NCBI RefSeq assembly: GCF_945859705.1
Contig: NC_079137.1
Span: 27,213,322-27,277,321, forward strand
Length of the DNA stretch: 64,000 bases
Direction: 5' to 3'
Origin: Episyrphus balteatus
Lineage: Eukaryota; Arthropoda; Insecta; Diptera; Syrphidae
Numbering within the stretch: position 1 is the first letter of the stretch; the number at the start of each line of letters is the position of its first letter. Position numbers and translations under genes: made by a program. This document shows, in pieces, positions 1 to 9,544 of the stretch. Below the pieces are notes generated by a model. It made no database searches. It was not told where the DNA came from and saw only the letters and a program-made list of their open reading frames with translations.

Positions 1-282
1 TTATCGATAATTTGTATGGGATCTATTTTAGCTCGACTAAAATTTTCCGATAATTTGTATGGGAGCCAAAATTAAGCTCGAGCTGCGTACCAGGCTTAAG
101 TAAAAGCAACTTAAGTGCTTACTCACTTACTTCCCGATTAGCCGGGAGGAAAAAAAATATTAAAAATCATAAAATGCACGTACGATCTTGTGCTATATAT
201 AACTAGTTATAACTTTTCTTAAAGCTATAGTAATTTATTCTTTATTTTATTTTTTGACTCAAGTTGTTTCAAGTTTCATTAA
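1..282. other. AT-rich sequence, no feature recognised
   Basis: The only structure seen is a short direct repeat of GATAATTTGTATGGGA near positions 6-22 and 49-64. No gene or element could be assigned. The TAA at 280-282 is the target duplication of the next element. Confidence 0.4.
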
Positions 283-968
283 GGGCCAATTTTTCAATGT
301 GCCTGGCTACACAGTGATTTTTCAATCGATTGAAAAATCACATGCGGTGGCTACACACTGTTGTGCCCAATCACGTTCCACTTTTACATTTTCTAGGAAC
401 AAACGTCAAAAAGAGGAAAAATTTAGCAATGGAACTGTGCTACCCTCAGAAAATTCAGTTCCCTTCGAGAGCATCTTCCCCCTTCACTCCTCATCCCTCT
501 TGCCTACAAACTCACTGCTTAGGCGATTGAAAAATCACCGTGTAGCCAGGCACAATAGTCAGTTAAAAAGTCAGTTAGTACTTATTCCTAAGGATAGAGA
601 AAAAATCAATTTTTCAACAGGCAGATATAGCTTATTCCTAAGAATAAAACTATCTGCTTCTTTTAAAGACGAATAAAAATTATTCTAAGGAATAATCTCA
701 AAAAAAAAAATGTGTCAGTTGTCAAAGCTGTTTTGAAAGAATTTTGAAAAAAATACAGTGGAAGACAAGAAAACAAAAACAATCATGAATAAAAATGACG
801 TTTAATTTTAAATATTTTTGAATTTGACAATTTTTGTTTTGTTCTTCTGTAGAATAAATTATTTTTGATTGAAAACTTCAATGTTTTTATCTGATTGTTT
901 ATGAGCCTAATAACTTTATTCGTCGAACAGTTAACTGACTGTTTATTAGAAGATTGAAAAATCGGCTC
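283..968. mobile_element. TIR element, GGGCCAATTTTTCAAT family (large copy)
   Basis: The left end GGGCCAATTTTTCAAT is matched by an inverted right end ATTGAAAAATCGGCTC. TAA flanks both sides (280-282 and 969-971). The 3-bp TWA duplication is what PIF/Harbinger transposons make, so this is probably a non-autonomous Harbinger-type element. It is interrupted by another element at 299-553. No transposase is visible. Confidence 0.7.
299..553. mobile_element. Nested TIR MITE, GTGCCTGGCTACAC family
   Basis: Terminal inverted repeats GTGCCTGGCTACACAGTG and CACCGTGTAGCCAGGCAC lie 255 bp apart, outer edge to outer edge. AAT is duplicated at 296-298 and 554-556. Removing the insert restores TTTTTCAATAGTCAG, exactly as in the uninterrupted relative at 1155, which proves the nesting. 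The open frame across it is not coding. A diverged relative is at 8819-8957. Confidence 0.75.
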
Positions 969-1154
969 TAAATAGTTTTTGATAAATTAAGTTTTAAAGA
1001 TGAAATTTAGAAGAAAAAAAAATGTTTTCGTTCTTTAATTGATTTTGTATAAAATTTTCCAATATTATGGACATATTTATACCATTATTTAATGACCTGG
1101 TAGTTTTTAGTCAAATACTAAAGACTTCATTCTAATAAATATTAAAGTTCCTAA
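969..1154. other. Spacer between TIR elements
   Basis: AT-rich sequence with no recognisable gene. Confidence 0.3.
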
Positions 1155-1263
1155 GGGCCAATTTTTCAATAGTCAGATAAACCTCAGATAGAGCTTATTG
1201 CTAGGAATAAAAGTTTTTTTTATATTCTTCTGATAGTCTAACTGACGATTGAAAAATCAGGGC
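1155..1263. mobile_element. Short MITE, GGGCCAATTTTTCAAT family
   Basis: A 109-bp element with ends GGGCCAATTTTTCAATAGTC and CGATTGAAAAATCAGGGC, flanked by TAA at 1152-1154 and 1264-1266. It is the compact form of the family at 283-968 and is related in reverse orientation to 16638-16755. A Harbinger-type MITE is inferred from the TAA duplication. Confidence 0.75.
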
Positions 1264-1877
1264 TAAGAATAAAAAAAAAACTGAAACATACTCTTTTTAT
1301 ATCTCAAGAATATTGTGTTAAAATTGTAGGTCTATTGGAGCCAAATTGACCATGTTATGAGTATTTTAAAACTTCGCTTAAAGAACGTTTAAGTCCAGAG
1401 TTCAAAACTTTAAATCGTTCTCCCCACAACTAATGTTTTCAAAGCCGGTGCCCCTCATAACTTCAAAACTACTGCACCGATTCTTTTGAAATTTGGAACA
1501 CTATTTCTTTACAAAGGTATCCCTAGAGAAATTTTCTCATTAATATAATATTTATAAAAATCTATAAGTAATACTATGTTTTCCACCTACGCTAAATTCG
1601 AGATTTATGTCGTTTTCTTTCACTCCAATGAGAGTACTCTTTTAGTACTTATTTTTGCACTTTTGAAGGTTTTGTGTTCTTTGACGCCACAAAAGTGTAA
1701 AAAAAAAATTACTCCGGAGTAATTTTAGTACTACGGAGTACCCCGGATTTACTCCACATTTTTAGTCAGATTTACACCGATTTGCACACATACTTATGAA
1801 TTTGAAGTTTGACATTTTAAAATTTTGTTTGAAAAGTGAAAAATGCGAAAATTTTTTTTTTTCAAACTCTTTTGTTA

Positions 1878-2875
1878 GGGTCAATGTGGGTAAATGTAAA
1901 CAATTTCATGTCTTTTTTTTCTTTCGACTTTAGATTTTTTTATGTTTTCACGGAACAACTTGAATGGTATCTTCAAATGCAAATATGAAATGATGGCAAT
2001 TCTTCTTTATAAATATAAACAAATATTTCCCAAATTGTTTACATTACTGTCAAATATGGCATGTTTACAAATACCCCACCATGTTTGTGTTTTTTTGCAA
2101 ATTCTGGGTAAATGTAAACGGTGGTATAAAATTTAGAATTTCCTCTTTATCATATGGATAACAACTTGAAAAACGTTCAAGAAGGTATTTGACAAAAACT
2201 TTTTCAAATTCCAATAAAAGTTTTTGTTTTCTTCCTTTCTATTCTTATATAGGCGCCCAATATGCATCCTGAGCAGCTCTGAACGTAATATTTTTTGTTT
2301 TTTTACGTCAAAGGCCGATTTTGCAACATCATCCACTGAAAATGATGGTGTTGGCTACTTTAAAATGTGACTCCGCGGCACTTTAGCAGTAGTAATTGAC
2401 TAAAAATATGTTATTTTTATTAAAACCAATAATTTCACCAAAAATGTATGTTTATATTTACCCCCAGAATACGTTGTTTACATTTACCCATTATGAAAAA
2501 TATTCTGGGGTAAATGTAAACACATGCAAATCGACATAAATGTCCTGTATTTTAAAATTTGCTTGTATCACATAGAATCTACATCAAAATTAAAAACAAA
2601 AAAATATTTGCAAATTATACTGACTTTATTGAATCTGCAAAAATATTTAATTTTTCTGAAAGACTAACGACTTGTTTGGCACTTTAAAAAATTATCTTTC
2701 ACGGAAAATACGCTCGTCGAATGAATTCTCTCTTGACAGCAATGAGCTTGACGTATAAGTTAAAAGATACATGCGTCCGCGATTTGTACTTATGTATGCA
2801 TCAAATAGATTTAACTGAGCCATGTTATGAGCCATGTTTTCATTTACCCCTGTTTACATTTACCCACATTGACCC
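1878..2875. mobile_element. TIR element with GGGTAAATGTAAAC subterminal repeats
   Basis: The ends are GGGTCAATGTGGGTAAATG and its exact inverse CATTTACCCACATTGACCC, with TA on both sides (1876-1877 and 2876-2877). The core GGGTAAATGTAAAC recurs inside near 2106, 2468-2495 (inverted) and 2508. Clustered copies like these usually serve as transposase binding sites. No transposase frame is present, so the element is non-autonomous; the superfamily is open, with Tc1/mariner-like TA use. Confidence 0.7.
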
Positions 2876-3189
2876 TATTAACAAAAACAACCATTATGAA
2901 TATATTTTCTTTTGTATTATATTCCCCCAGATATATTTCTTCCATTTTTTTCGTTAAATTCTTCACTTTTTCCAAAATTAAATTGAAAACCGAATAAAAC
3001 AATTTTTCAGCCAGTGTTCTTCAACAATAAAAAAAAATCCTGTGCCATATAACAAAAAAATCCCATTTTTTTCTGCGTTGATGGGATATTTTTATTTTAC
3101 AATTATAAAATCAAACTAAGGGTGTGTGCCAATTAGGCTGAAAACCCCGATCAGAAGCGTAATGAAAAATATACCAAAAGTAAAACTAA

Positions 3190-3812
3190 GTCCGCTTCTA
3201 CACGAAGATGCAAAGCCAGACACGCACATAAGAGCAAGGGAGAAAGAAAGTTCCAAAAAAAGGGAAGGAAGATTTTCTACCGTGAGTCTCCGGTAAAAAA
3301 TTTTGTGACGTTTCTCTTGGATCTTGTTCTTTTTTTGCTGTTCTGCTTTATTTTATTTCTTCGGTCGCGGAGTCTGCTTCGTCGGTTGTGTATTATTTGC
3401 GTGTATAGTAACGTTTTTAATTATTCAAAAGTTTTCGTTGCACATAGACCGCACTGGAATTGTTTTTTTTTTTTTGTATATTTTGGTTTTTTTTTTAATT
3501 AAAATACATAGTCTACTTCTACACGAAGACGTAGACGGACAAGATGCACATAAGAGCAAAGGAGAAATCGATCTCTCTCTCTATCTTCCTTTGTTCTTAT
3601 GTGCATCTTGTGCTTGTGCGTCTACGTCTTCCTGTAGAAGTCGTCATACGAAAACAAGAACAAAATAAAACCAAAGAAAATAGCTGTCAAATTTGCGTCT
3701 TCAAAAAAATACTACGTGTAGAAGCGCGCGACGCACCGAAACGAAAATCAAAAAGAAATTCGAAGATAATTGCTGCGCCTTGAGTCTTTGTGTAGAAGTA
3801 GATTTATCAACG
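3190..3812. mobile_element. GTCTGCTTCTACACGAAGA family element, copy C
   Basis: The left end GTCCGCTTCTACACGAAGA and right part TCTTTGTGTAGAAGTAGA are inverted relatives. The interior (TTGTTCTTTTTTTGCTG, then GCGCGCGACGCACCGAAAC) matches copies near 21067-22851. It contains a nested palindrome at 3511-3642. Open frames here are low complexity and not believed to be coding. The ends are approximate. Confidence 0.55.
3511..3642. repeat. Small foldback nested in copy C
   Basis: About 55-bp arms starting GTCTACTTCTACACGAAG and ending in the inverse CTTCCTGTAGAAG, with ATGCACATAAGAGCAAAG mirrored in the arms. It shares its outer motif with the surrounding family and is probably a short palindromic derivative of it. 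Confidence 0.6.
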
Positions 3813-3844
3813 AACGCTTATTATGCTTCATATATGTTATTAAT

Positions 3845-4302
3845 AGGTGTGTTTTTTTATTACCACCGGTCTTAACTGGACAAAAAAAACGCCTCGGGGC
3901 TTAACCTGAAATCTTGGCAGCACTGCATATTAAATGTTCCGAAAACAGCAGACACAACAAAAATTTAGAGTTGTCATATTTTCGCTTTCGGGTTTTTCTT
4001 GTATTTTTCTTGTATGTTTTACAAAGAGACACAAAAATGTATGCTAGCAAAACTAGTTAAATAAATTTTGTCATTCCAAAAGTGAGTTTTCACGTTTTTA
4101 AACAAATTCTAAACAATTTTTGAAAAAAATAGTTTGGTAGCACAGATTTAAAACTGTTCAAAAAGTTAAGCCCAGAAAAATCTCCGGGCTAAACAAGTAA
4201 GCCCACGGGGCTAAGGTGTTGTTGTATTTAACATGTAAATTGCTTAGCCCCGACTGCGTTTTATTTGTCCAGTTAAGCCCGGTGGTAATAAAAAACACAC
4301 CT
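3845..4302. mobile_element. AGGTGTG-type TIR MITE (relative of the sw-capturing element)
   Basis: A 458-bp element. Its ends AGGTGTGTTTTTTTATTACC and GGTAATAAAAAACACACCT are inverted and extend inward (CCGGGCTTAACTGGACAAA versus its inverse). AAT is duplicated at 3842-3844 and 4303-4305. The first 14 bases and the AAT duplication are shared with the 3.4 kb element at 23345-26757, though the rest of the TIR differs. Confidence 0.75.
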
Positions 4303-4525
4303 AATATTATTTTTTTTTTTTTTCAATTCATAAAATTTGTTCTCTAGGTCTGTTATCACTATTTTTTTCAAGGAAATTATCCATTTTTGCACTGTCACAC
4401 ACACAATTACAACAACAAAAAAATTACTCTCATTATGTTCTATCACTCCAGAAAAAGGAGTAAAAATTTAGAGTACTCCTTAATAGTGTGAAAGAAAACG
4501 ACATTAGCTAAGTAGATTTAGAATA

Positions 4526-4778
4526 AATCTCGCTAAATCACGGATTTGGGTTCATCTACCCTAAATCCAAGATTTCCACCTACTTTCAATCCGAGATTTA
4601 AAATAAAACTCGAGATTTATGCTAAATCTACTTAGCTAAATCTCGGATTTAAGGGTCGCTTTTGAGGAGTTTTTTTCAAGGGGTCTTTATTTTCGGGGGT
4701 GCAAACTTGGGCAAACTCTTGAAAAGCAAGATTGTTTTGAATATCCAGCAGTTCAATAATATAAAGGCTATGCACTGT
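4526..4778. other. Spacer with AAATCTCG repeats
   Basis: Several direct and inverted copies of a CTAAATCTCGGATTTA-like motif occur at 4526-4655, probably the edge of the outer element starting at 1587. Then unique sequence to the insertion target ATGCACTGT at 4770-4778. Confidence 0.35.
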
Positions 4779-5035
4779 CATGGTATAAAAAGAGAAGGTA
4801 TGATCATTAGAAAAAATTCAGTATCGAGAACTGTCAAAACTTATGGCAACTTAAGGTTTTGACAGCCCAGCCCATTGAAATTGTTGTTGTAAACAAATTT
4901 GTCTTGGAAATTGTTATTGCTTTTGACTTTGCCAAATGCCAAACGTCAAAACCTTATTACCCCATTTTGTAAGATGGCGGCTCTAATGATCATACCTTGT
5001 CTTTTTATACCATGATAACGGTGACCATCCGTCCC

Positions 5036-6387
5036 GGTTTACCCCTGACTGTCCCGTATTTCTATAGCTTGTCCCTGGTTTTTATTTAGGAAACCCGGGA
5101 CGTATCAGTGTCCCGTATTTTGTAATGTGTCCCGTGATTGTCCCGTATTTCAACATTCTCTGATTTTTGTATTCAAAATTTTAATTACTTTATACGAAAA
5201 ACAAGAAAACAGTGGTTGAAAAATAAAAGTTTTTTTTTAATTTTTCGAATAAAAGCATTAGTTTTTAAAAATTCTTCATAAATTATAATTTAATTCCAGC
5301 TTGTTTTTGTCAGTTTAGAAAGCTGCACTAATATATAAGTCGAATAATGAACAACATATGAATGAGAAAGAACCCAGCTAAATTTCAAAACTTTTAAGGA
5401 CAGTTGAATTCTTCTTCTTCTTCCTTTTTCTCGGCGCTGTTATGATCTCGATGTCGAGGGGATCATAACTATCCCACGTAACTGCTTCACACTAGTGATC
5501 CGCCTGTGGGGTTCGCCGGGTTGACCTCAGAAATCGGCGGCAAGCCTCCCGGTTTTGTATTGTTCCATTTCTAAGGCCAACTGAATGCTGGTGGTTTTGC
5601 ATTTGCTTGTACCAGGAGTTTTTAGGCCTACCTTTCTTTCTATTTCGTGTTGGAACGATGTATGATATTGCTTTTTTGACGGGGTTCTCAGGATCTCTCC
5701 TTTGAACATGGCCGTGTCGTGTTCAATTTTTTGGGAGATGGTGTTTTTAACATGAAGGCTTCCTCGGATCTTCGTACTTCTAATTCTATCAAGCTTTGTT
5801 ACTCCTGCTGTCATACGAAGCATCTTCATCTCAGCTGCCGTTAACTTACTCTCATACTTTTTGTACATTGTCCAACATTGTGAACCGTATGTGAGTGCTG
5901 GACGCACAACTGCGGTGTAGAGTCTTCCTTTCAGCTTAGGGGGCATTTTTCGATCACAGAAGATGGCAGAATTTTCCCGCCACTTCATCCACCCTACGCT
6001 TACGCGATGATTGATATCGTCATCACAAGTACCTTCGTTATTTATCATAGACCCCAGATATTTCAACTTTTCAGGACAGTTGAATTCCATATTACAAAAT
6101 TTCAAAATCATTTAAAATAAAATTAAAATGTTAAAAAACAGCTCTCACAATTTTAATAAAACAAATTTTTTCAGAAGTTATTAACATTTCCTATTATAAA
6201 ACCGTTTTCTTGATTTTTGACTTCCTCGTAAACGACTTAAATGATTTCAACGAAAATGTTTGTTTAAGCATTTTATTTTATTTATTTTATTTTAATTTTT
6301 TTTTTTTGATAAAACAAAGTTTTCAAAACGGTCCAACAAATTTTTTACTGGTCCCGGGTTTCACTTTTAGAAATATGGTCACCGTAA
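5036..6387. mobile_element. TIR element TAACGGTGACCAT with 6-bp duplication
   Basis: The ends TAACGGTGACCAT and ATGGTCACCGTAA are inverted; CCATGA is duplicated at 5030-5035 and 6388-6393. The left interior has repeated CCCGTATTT and GTCCCG motifs. It contains a retrotransposon insertion at 5412-6072. A right-end relative lies near 47490-47526. Superfamily not assigned. Confidence 0.65.
5412..6072 (-). pseudogene. 5'-truncated RTE-type non-LTR retrotransposon (C-terminal reverse transcriptase)
   Basis: On the minus strand a frame of about 180 residues runs from KYLGSMINNEG through HRVSVGWMKWREN, LKGRLYTAVVRPALTYG and MLRMTAGVTKLDRIRSTKIR to a stop at 5527. This order is typical of the region just after the RT core in RTE-clade elements. 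It is followed by about 115 bp of 3' sequence ending in an AAGAAGAAGAA tail, as in RTE copies. A 15-bp duplication AGGACAGTTGAATTC flanks it at 5397-5411 and 6073-6087, so the copy is delimited and truncated at its 5' end. The first 13 codons of the open frame (to 6111) are flanking sequence. No active-site motif remains; it is a dead copy. Confidence 0.85.
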
Positions 6388-6401
6388 CCATGATGCACTG
6401 T

Positions 6402-6774
6402 GGCGTGTTGCGCTATTTTAAAAACACTTATGTAAAATTTATAATATTGTACTTCAACTTCTCCGTATAAAAAAATAGAGTTGCATATACAATTAAATTT
6501 TTTTTAGAATACCATTCATACCTTAATTGTCGATGTCCATATCAAAATTTTTCACCAAAATCACTTTTAAGTTAAAAAAAAAAAATACAGAAGATTCACT
6601 TTTTTTTTTTAAATCGAAAAAAAAATCGTGTTAACAAAAAGTCGTTTCTTTATTTGTGAGGTGGAGCTTTTCATGGGAAAGAGATGCAACAAACAATAAA
6701 ATTCGCATTTCCAGCCAGAAATAGACATGAGTTTTACTCAAGTTATTTCTGTTATTATTCATATATTTAAACAG
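6402..6774. other. AT-rich spacer
   Basis: Poly-T and poly-A runs; no gene seen. Confidence 0.3.
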
Positions 6775-7490
6775 GGGCCAAATCGTCGCATCCGTAGACG
6801 AAACCTCAAGCGTACGAAAGATAATTTCGTGATACATTAAACGAGCACAGCGATTGGGATGACGGCATACGTTAGAAAACAGAACGAAATTTTTCGTAGA
6901 ATGTACAACTGCATAGGCCAAAACATAATTAGTGACAAATTTGACTTCGTCGACCCCTATGCGAGGATGGCCGAGTGGTCTGAGGCGCCTGACTCAAAAA
7001 ACAATGTTGCCTTCTAAAGATATGGGAGCGTAAATGACATGGGTTCGAATCCCACTTTTGACAAGAATTTTTGTTTTATTTTTTTTATACATTTTAAGAG
7101 TTTTATTATATTTTTTTGTCTAATCACGTCGTTTTAGTTTTAAAATCAAATTTTTTTTCCATATAATTCTAATTTGAGGAATTATTTTTTTCTTAAGTCA
7201 TTGGGGGTTGGTGCTGGTGCTTTGAACTCTTTTGGTGAAATTTTATTCTGTTAATATATGCCCTAATGTATGTTTTCGTGATTTCAAATAGTTTGATTAT
7301 TTTTAAAATAAGATATTCTTATATTTTCATTACTTTTTGAACCCATTAACAATTTGTTCGAAAGCTTCAAACCAAACGAATGACATTCCGTTCAGTTGAA
7401 TACGAAGTCGTTTGCTGTACGTATGACATCATGCCAAATGAACAGATTTCGTTAACGAGTTACTCGTTAACGTATGCTACGATTTGACCC
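6775..7490. mobile_element. TIR element GGGYCAAATCG with CAG duplication
   Basis: The ends GGGCCAAATCGTCGCAT and ATGCTACGATTTGACCC are inverted with two mismatches; CAG flanks both sides (6772-6774, 7491-7493). GTTAACGAG motifs occur at the right end. A 131-bp relative with the same CAG duplication is at 27701-27831. The element contains a tRNA-like sequence at 6961-7063. No transposase seen. Confidence 0.6.
6961..7063 (+). tRNA. tRNA-Leu-like sequence, probable pseudogene
   Basis: An A-box/D-arm (GATGGCCGAGTGGTCTGAGG) and a B-box/T-arm (GGGTTCGAATCCC) are intact. A loop CTCAAAA would give anticodon CAA (Leu). The start resembles tRNA-Leu genes, and the 3' end TTTTGACA has a sensible discriminator followed by T runs. 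The acceptor strand GCGAGGA pairs poorly with TTTTGAC, and no sequence pairing with the 5' anticodon stem CCTGA is found even allowing an intron. It is therefore more likely a degraded tRNA or a tRNA-derived SINE head than a working gene. Confidence 0.4.
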
Positions 7491-7493
7491 CAG

Positions 7494-8455
7494 CTCTGAT
7501 AACACTGGTCAATACGGTTTTTGCCACAAGAACCCAAATATCTCAAAGAACGGTAATATCTCAAAAACGGAGGCCAATTAAATTTTTCTGACTTCAGATT
7601 CGAATTCAGCACATCAAAAACCTTTATAAAAGTATATCTTGGTTCTTGTGGCAAAAAAAAGCTCAATTTTGTTGGCCAGTGTAATTTGATTTGTTTAAAG
7701 TATGAACCTGTTCTGAGGGGGGGGGGCAAGTTGCCCCGTGGTCTGTGAAAATAAATAAATTTATTGACTAATATCGGTGGAAAAAAGTGCATCCAATTAA
7801 ATTTTCCAATCGAGAAAAACAAACAAAATTTCATTTTGAAAAAAGGTGTAGTAAAACGAAACATGGTAACAAAAATTATTAGATATTTACCCTGTTCCTT
7901 TGGGAGGTGGCAAAGTACTACTAGTAGTTTACTAGCGATTTTCAATGGAACGCACTTTCAACTAATTCAATACAAATCGTATCTATATATACCTGAATCG
8001 AATTGAATCCGGATTTGTCGATCCGATCCGACTCGGGGAGCTGAATCGAATCGAAAATATGCATATATACCTAACGAATTGAATACTTGAGACATAATTT
8101 ATGGTGGAAATATTGTGTGATTGTCTTCTTATTTGCAAATTCACTGTATGTATGTATTATGATATCTAGTTTTACTTGCACTTTGCTTTTGGTTAGATTT
8201 TTCTATTTTACTGTAAATATATTTAAAACAAAAATTGTGTTTTCAATTCTATTTCAATTCGATTCCTCGATCTGGTATAGTCATATATACCTGGATCGAA
8301 ATTTCAATTCAGATTCAATTCGATCTTTAAATCGTTCATACAAACGGGGTGACTGTAAAATTTACTATGCCGGTAGAGTTCTAGAAGTTAATGTACTAGA
8401 AACTAGATCATCTACTCATGAGTAAACTACCACCTCTAATGGAACTGGGCTATAA
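7494..8455. other. Unassigned repeat-like region
   Basis: A G tract lies at 7718-7727. A weak pair of inverted ends, near 7892 (GTTCCTTTGGGAGGTGG) and near 8446 (CCACCTCTAATGGAAC), may mark a diverged TIR element. Between them, ATATACCTG/GATCGAAT motifs recur at 7980-8340. No protein-coding evidence. Confidence 0.35.
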
Positions 8456-8757
8456 GTCAGCTATTACACGAAGCCTCAAGAGGCGAGCCTCTTTTCAAAA
8501 CTAATGAAATTCCGAAATTCTGAGACTCTTTTTTTGACGTTTCTTTTTCCACTCTTTCTTTTTTCAACATTCCCTTTCATTTCTTTTTGTTTCTTGGTGA
8601 AATACAACAACAACAATACTTAAATCAAATGAGAAATGTCAAATTTGAGTCTTTGACTCAAGAGGCATCGTGTAATAGTACGCGCCTCACAGAATGATTA
8701 TCAAAAGAAAATTCGAAAAAAGAGTCAAGCCTCTTGAGGCTTCATTTAATAGCTGAC
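8456..8757. mobile_element. Harbinger-type MITE, GTCAGCTATTACACGAAGCC family
   Basis: A 302-bp element with ends GTCAGCTATTACACGAAGCC and GGCTTCATTTAATAGCTGAC, flanked by TAA at 8453-8455 and 8758-8760. A second copy with the same duplication is at 54014-54361. Non-autonomous. Confidence 0.8.
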
Positions 8758-8818
8758 TAAGCAATTAGCTACACGGATAACTTAAGAATATTCTGAAAAG
8801 TGCCTTGAGCAACACTTA

Positions 8819-8957
8819 GTGGCGGGCTACACGGTGATTTTTAAATCGCCTAGTCGGGTTGTTGGCAAGAGGGGTGAGGATTTTTCTCTTTTTGGCATTT
8901 GTTCCTAGAAAATGTGATTTGGAACGTGGTTGGGCACAACACTGTGTATCCAGGCCC
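8819..8957. mobile_element. MITE, diverged copy of the 299-553 family
   Basis: Ends GTGGCGGGCTACACGGTG and CACTGTGTATCCAGGCCC with TTA on both sides (8816-8818, 8958-8960). Interior pieces GTTCCTAGAAAATG and TTGGGCACAACACTGTG match the first copy in reverse orientation. Confidence 0.65.
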
Positions 8958-8960
8958 TTA

Positions 8961-9544
8961 AATATATATGTAACTAGTCAAGTTATCTATTACTTTGTCC
9001 ACAAGATATGTAAATCTTTTTATAAAATATTTATGCATAAGCTAGACCAATTCCAAGTCAGCAACAAAACCTAGTATTAAAAAACAAATGTAAAAAAAAA
9101 AGAAAGTCTCAATAAACTTAAATTGAATTGAAATTGGATAGCTTAAGAAAAGATACTTTCTAGAACGCGTCCATTAGTGAGCAACAAACTGACATAAAAA
9201 AAGTTACAAAATTTCCCATTTTAAATTTTCTTCAGATTTACAAGGCGTTGATATGAGTTTGAACCTCATTTTAACCCCACATTAGTTTCAATGACGTTTG
9301 GCTGAAGTTTCGAAATATACTAGTAGTACTAGCAAATATACACAACAACAAAACAAAAATGCACACGCGGGCCGGTTGCTGATTTTCAATGCAATAAAAA
9401 CTTGAAGAACCAACTGAAAATTATACCTCAATTGATTGGAATTACGCCTCGACCCATAAAGCCGGTTCGTCATTCATTATAAATATAAAATAATAAAATA
9501 AATAACCTCTCTAAAACAGGCTGACGAAAACCTGAACGACCGAC
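8961..9544. other. Upstream region of the PIG-V gene
   Basis: No element resolved. The sequence becomes less A/T-homopolymeric from about 9350, consistent with a promoter and 5' UTR of the gene starting at 9545. No clear TATA box was identified. Confidence 0.35.

Larger units (their letters stand above)
1587..4525. mobile_element. Probable outer TIR element holding nested inserts
   Basis: The segment around 1590-1640 (TTTATGTCGTTTTCTTTCAC, then GAGAGTACTC) recurs inverted around 4470-4525 (GAGTACTCC, then GAAAGAAAACGACAT). Both sides also carry related AAATC-rich termini and an ATTACTC motif. This suggests a single element whose interior received the inserts at 1878-2875, 3190-3812 and 3845-4302. 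The exact ends and target duplication were not resolved, so the limits are approximate. Confidence 0.4.
4779..6392. mobile_element. Mutator-like MITE, CATGGTATAAAAAGA family, interrupted
   Basis: The left TIR CATGGTATAAAAAGAGAAGG starts at 4779 and the right TIR CTTTTTATACCATG ends at 5034, but the right-hand 9-bp duplication ATGCACTGT appears only at 6393-6401. A second transposon (5036-6387) landed six bases from the end, duplicating CCATGA. The 9-bp duplication points to a Mutator-like element. A second copy at 36376-36611 also has a perfect 9-bp duplication. Non-autonomous. Confidence 0.75.

Noticed and set aside
254..676. 140-residue open frame at the window start
   Set aside because: It runs across two nested MITEs and their junctions, so it cannot be an evolved gene.
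3305..3875. Several overlapping frames rich in F and in K/R
   Set aside because: Translation of poly-T and repeat sequence in the GTCTGCTT family element.
7460..7945. 161-residue minus-strand frame
   Set aside because: Low complexity, crosses a G tract and a transposon border; no recognisable motif.
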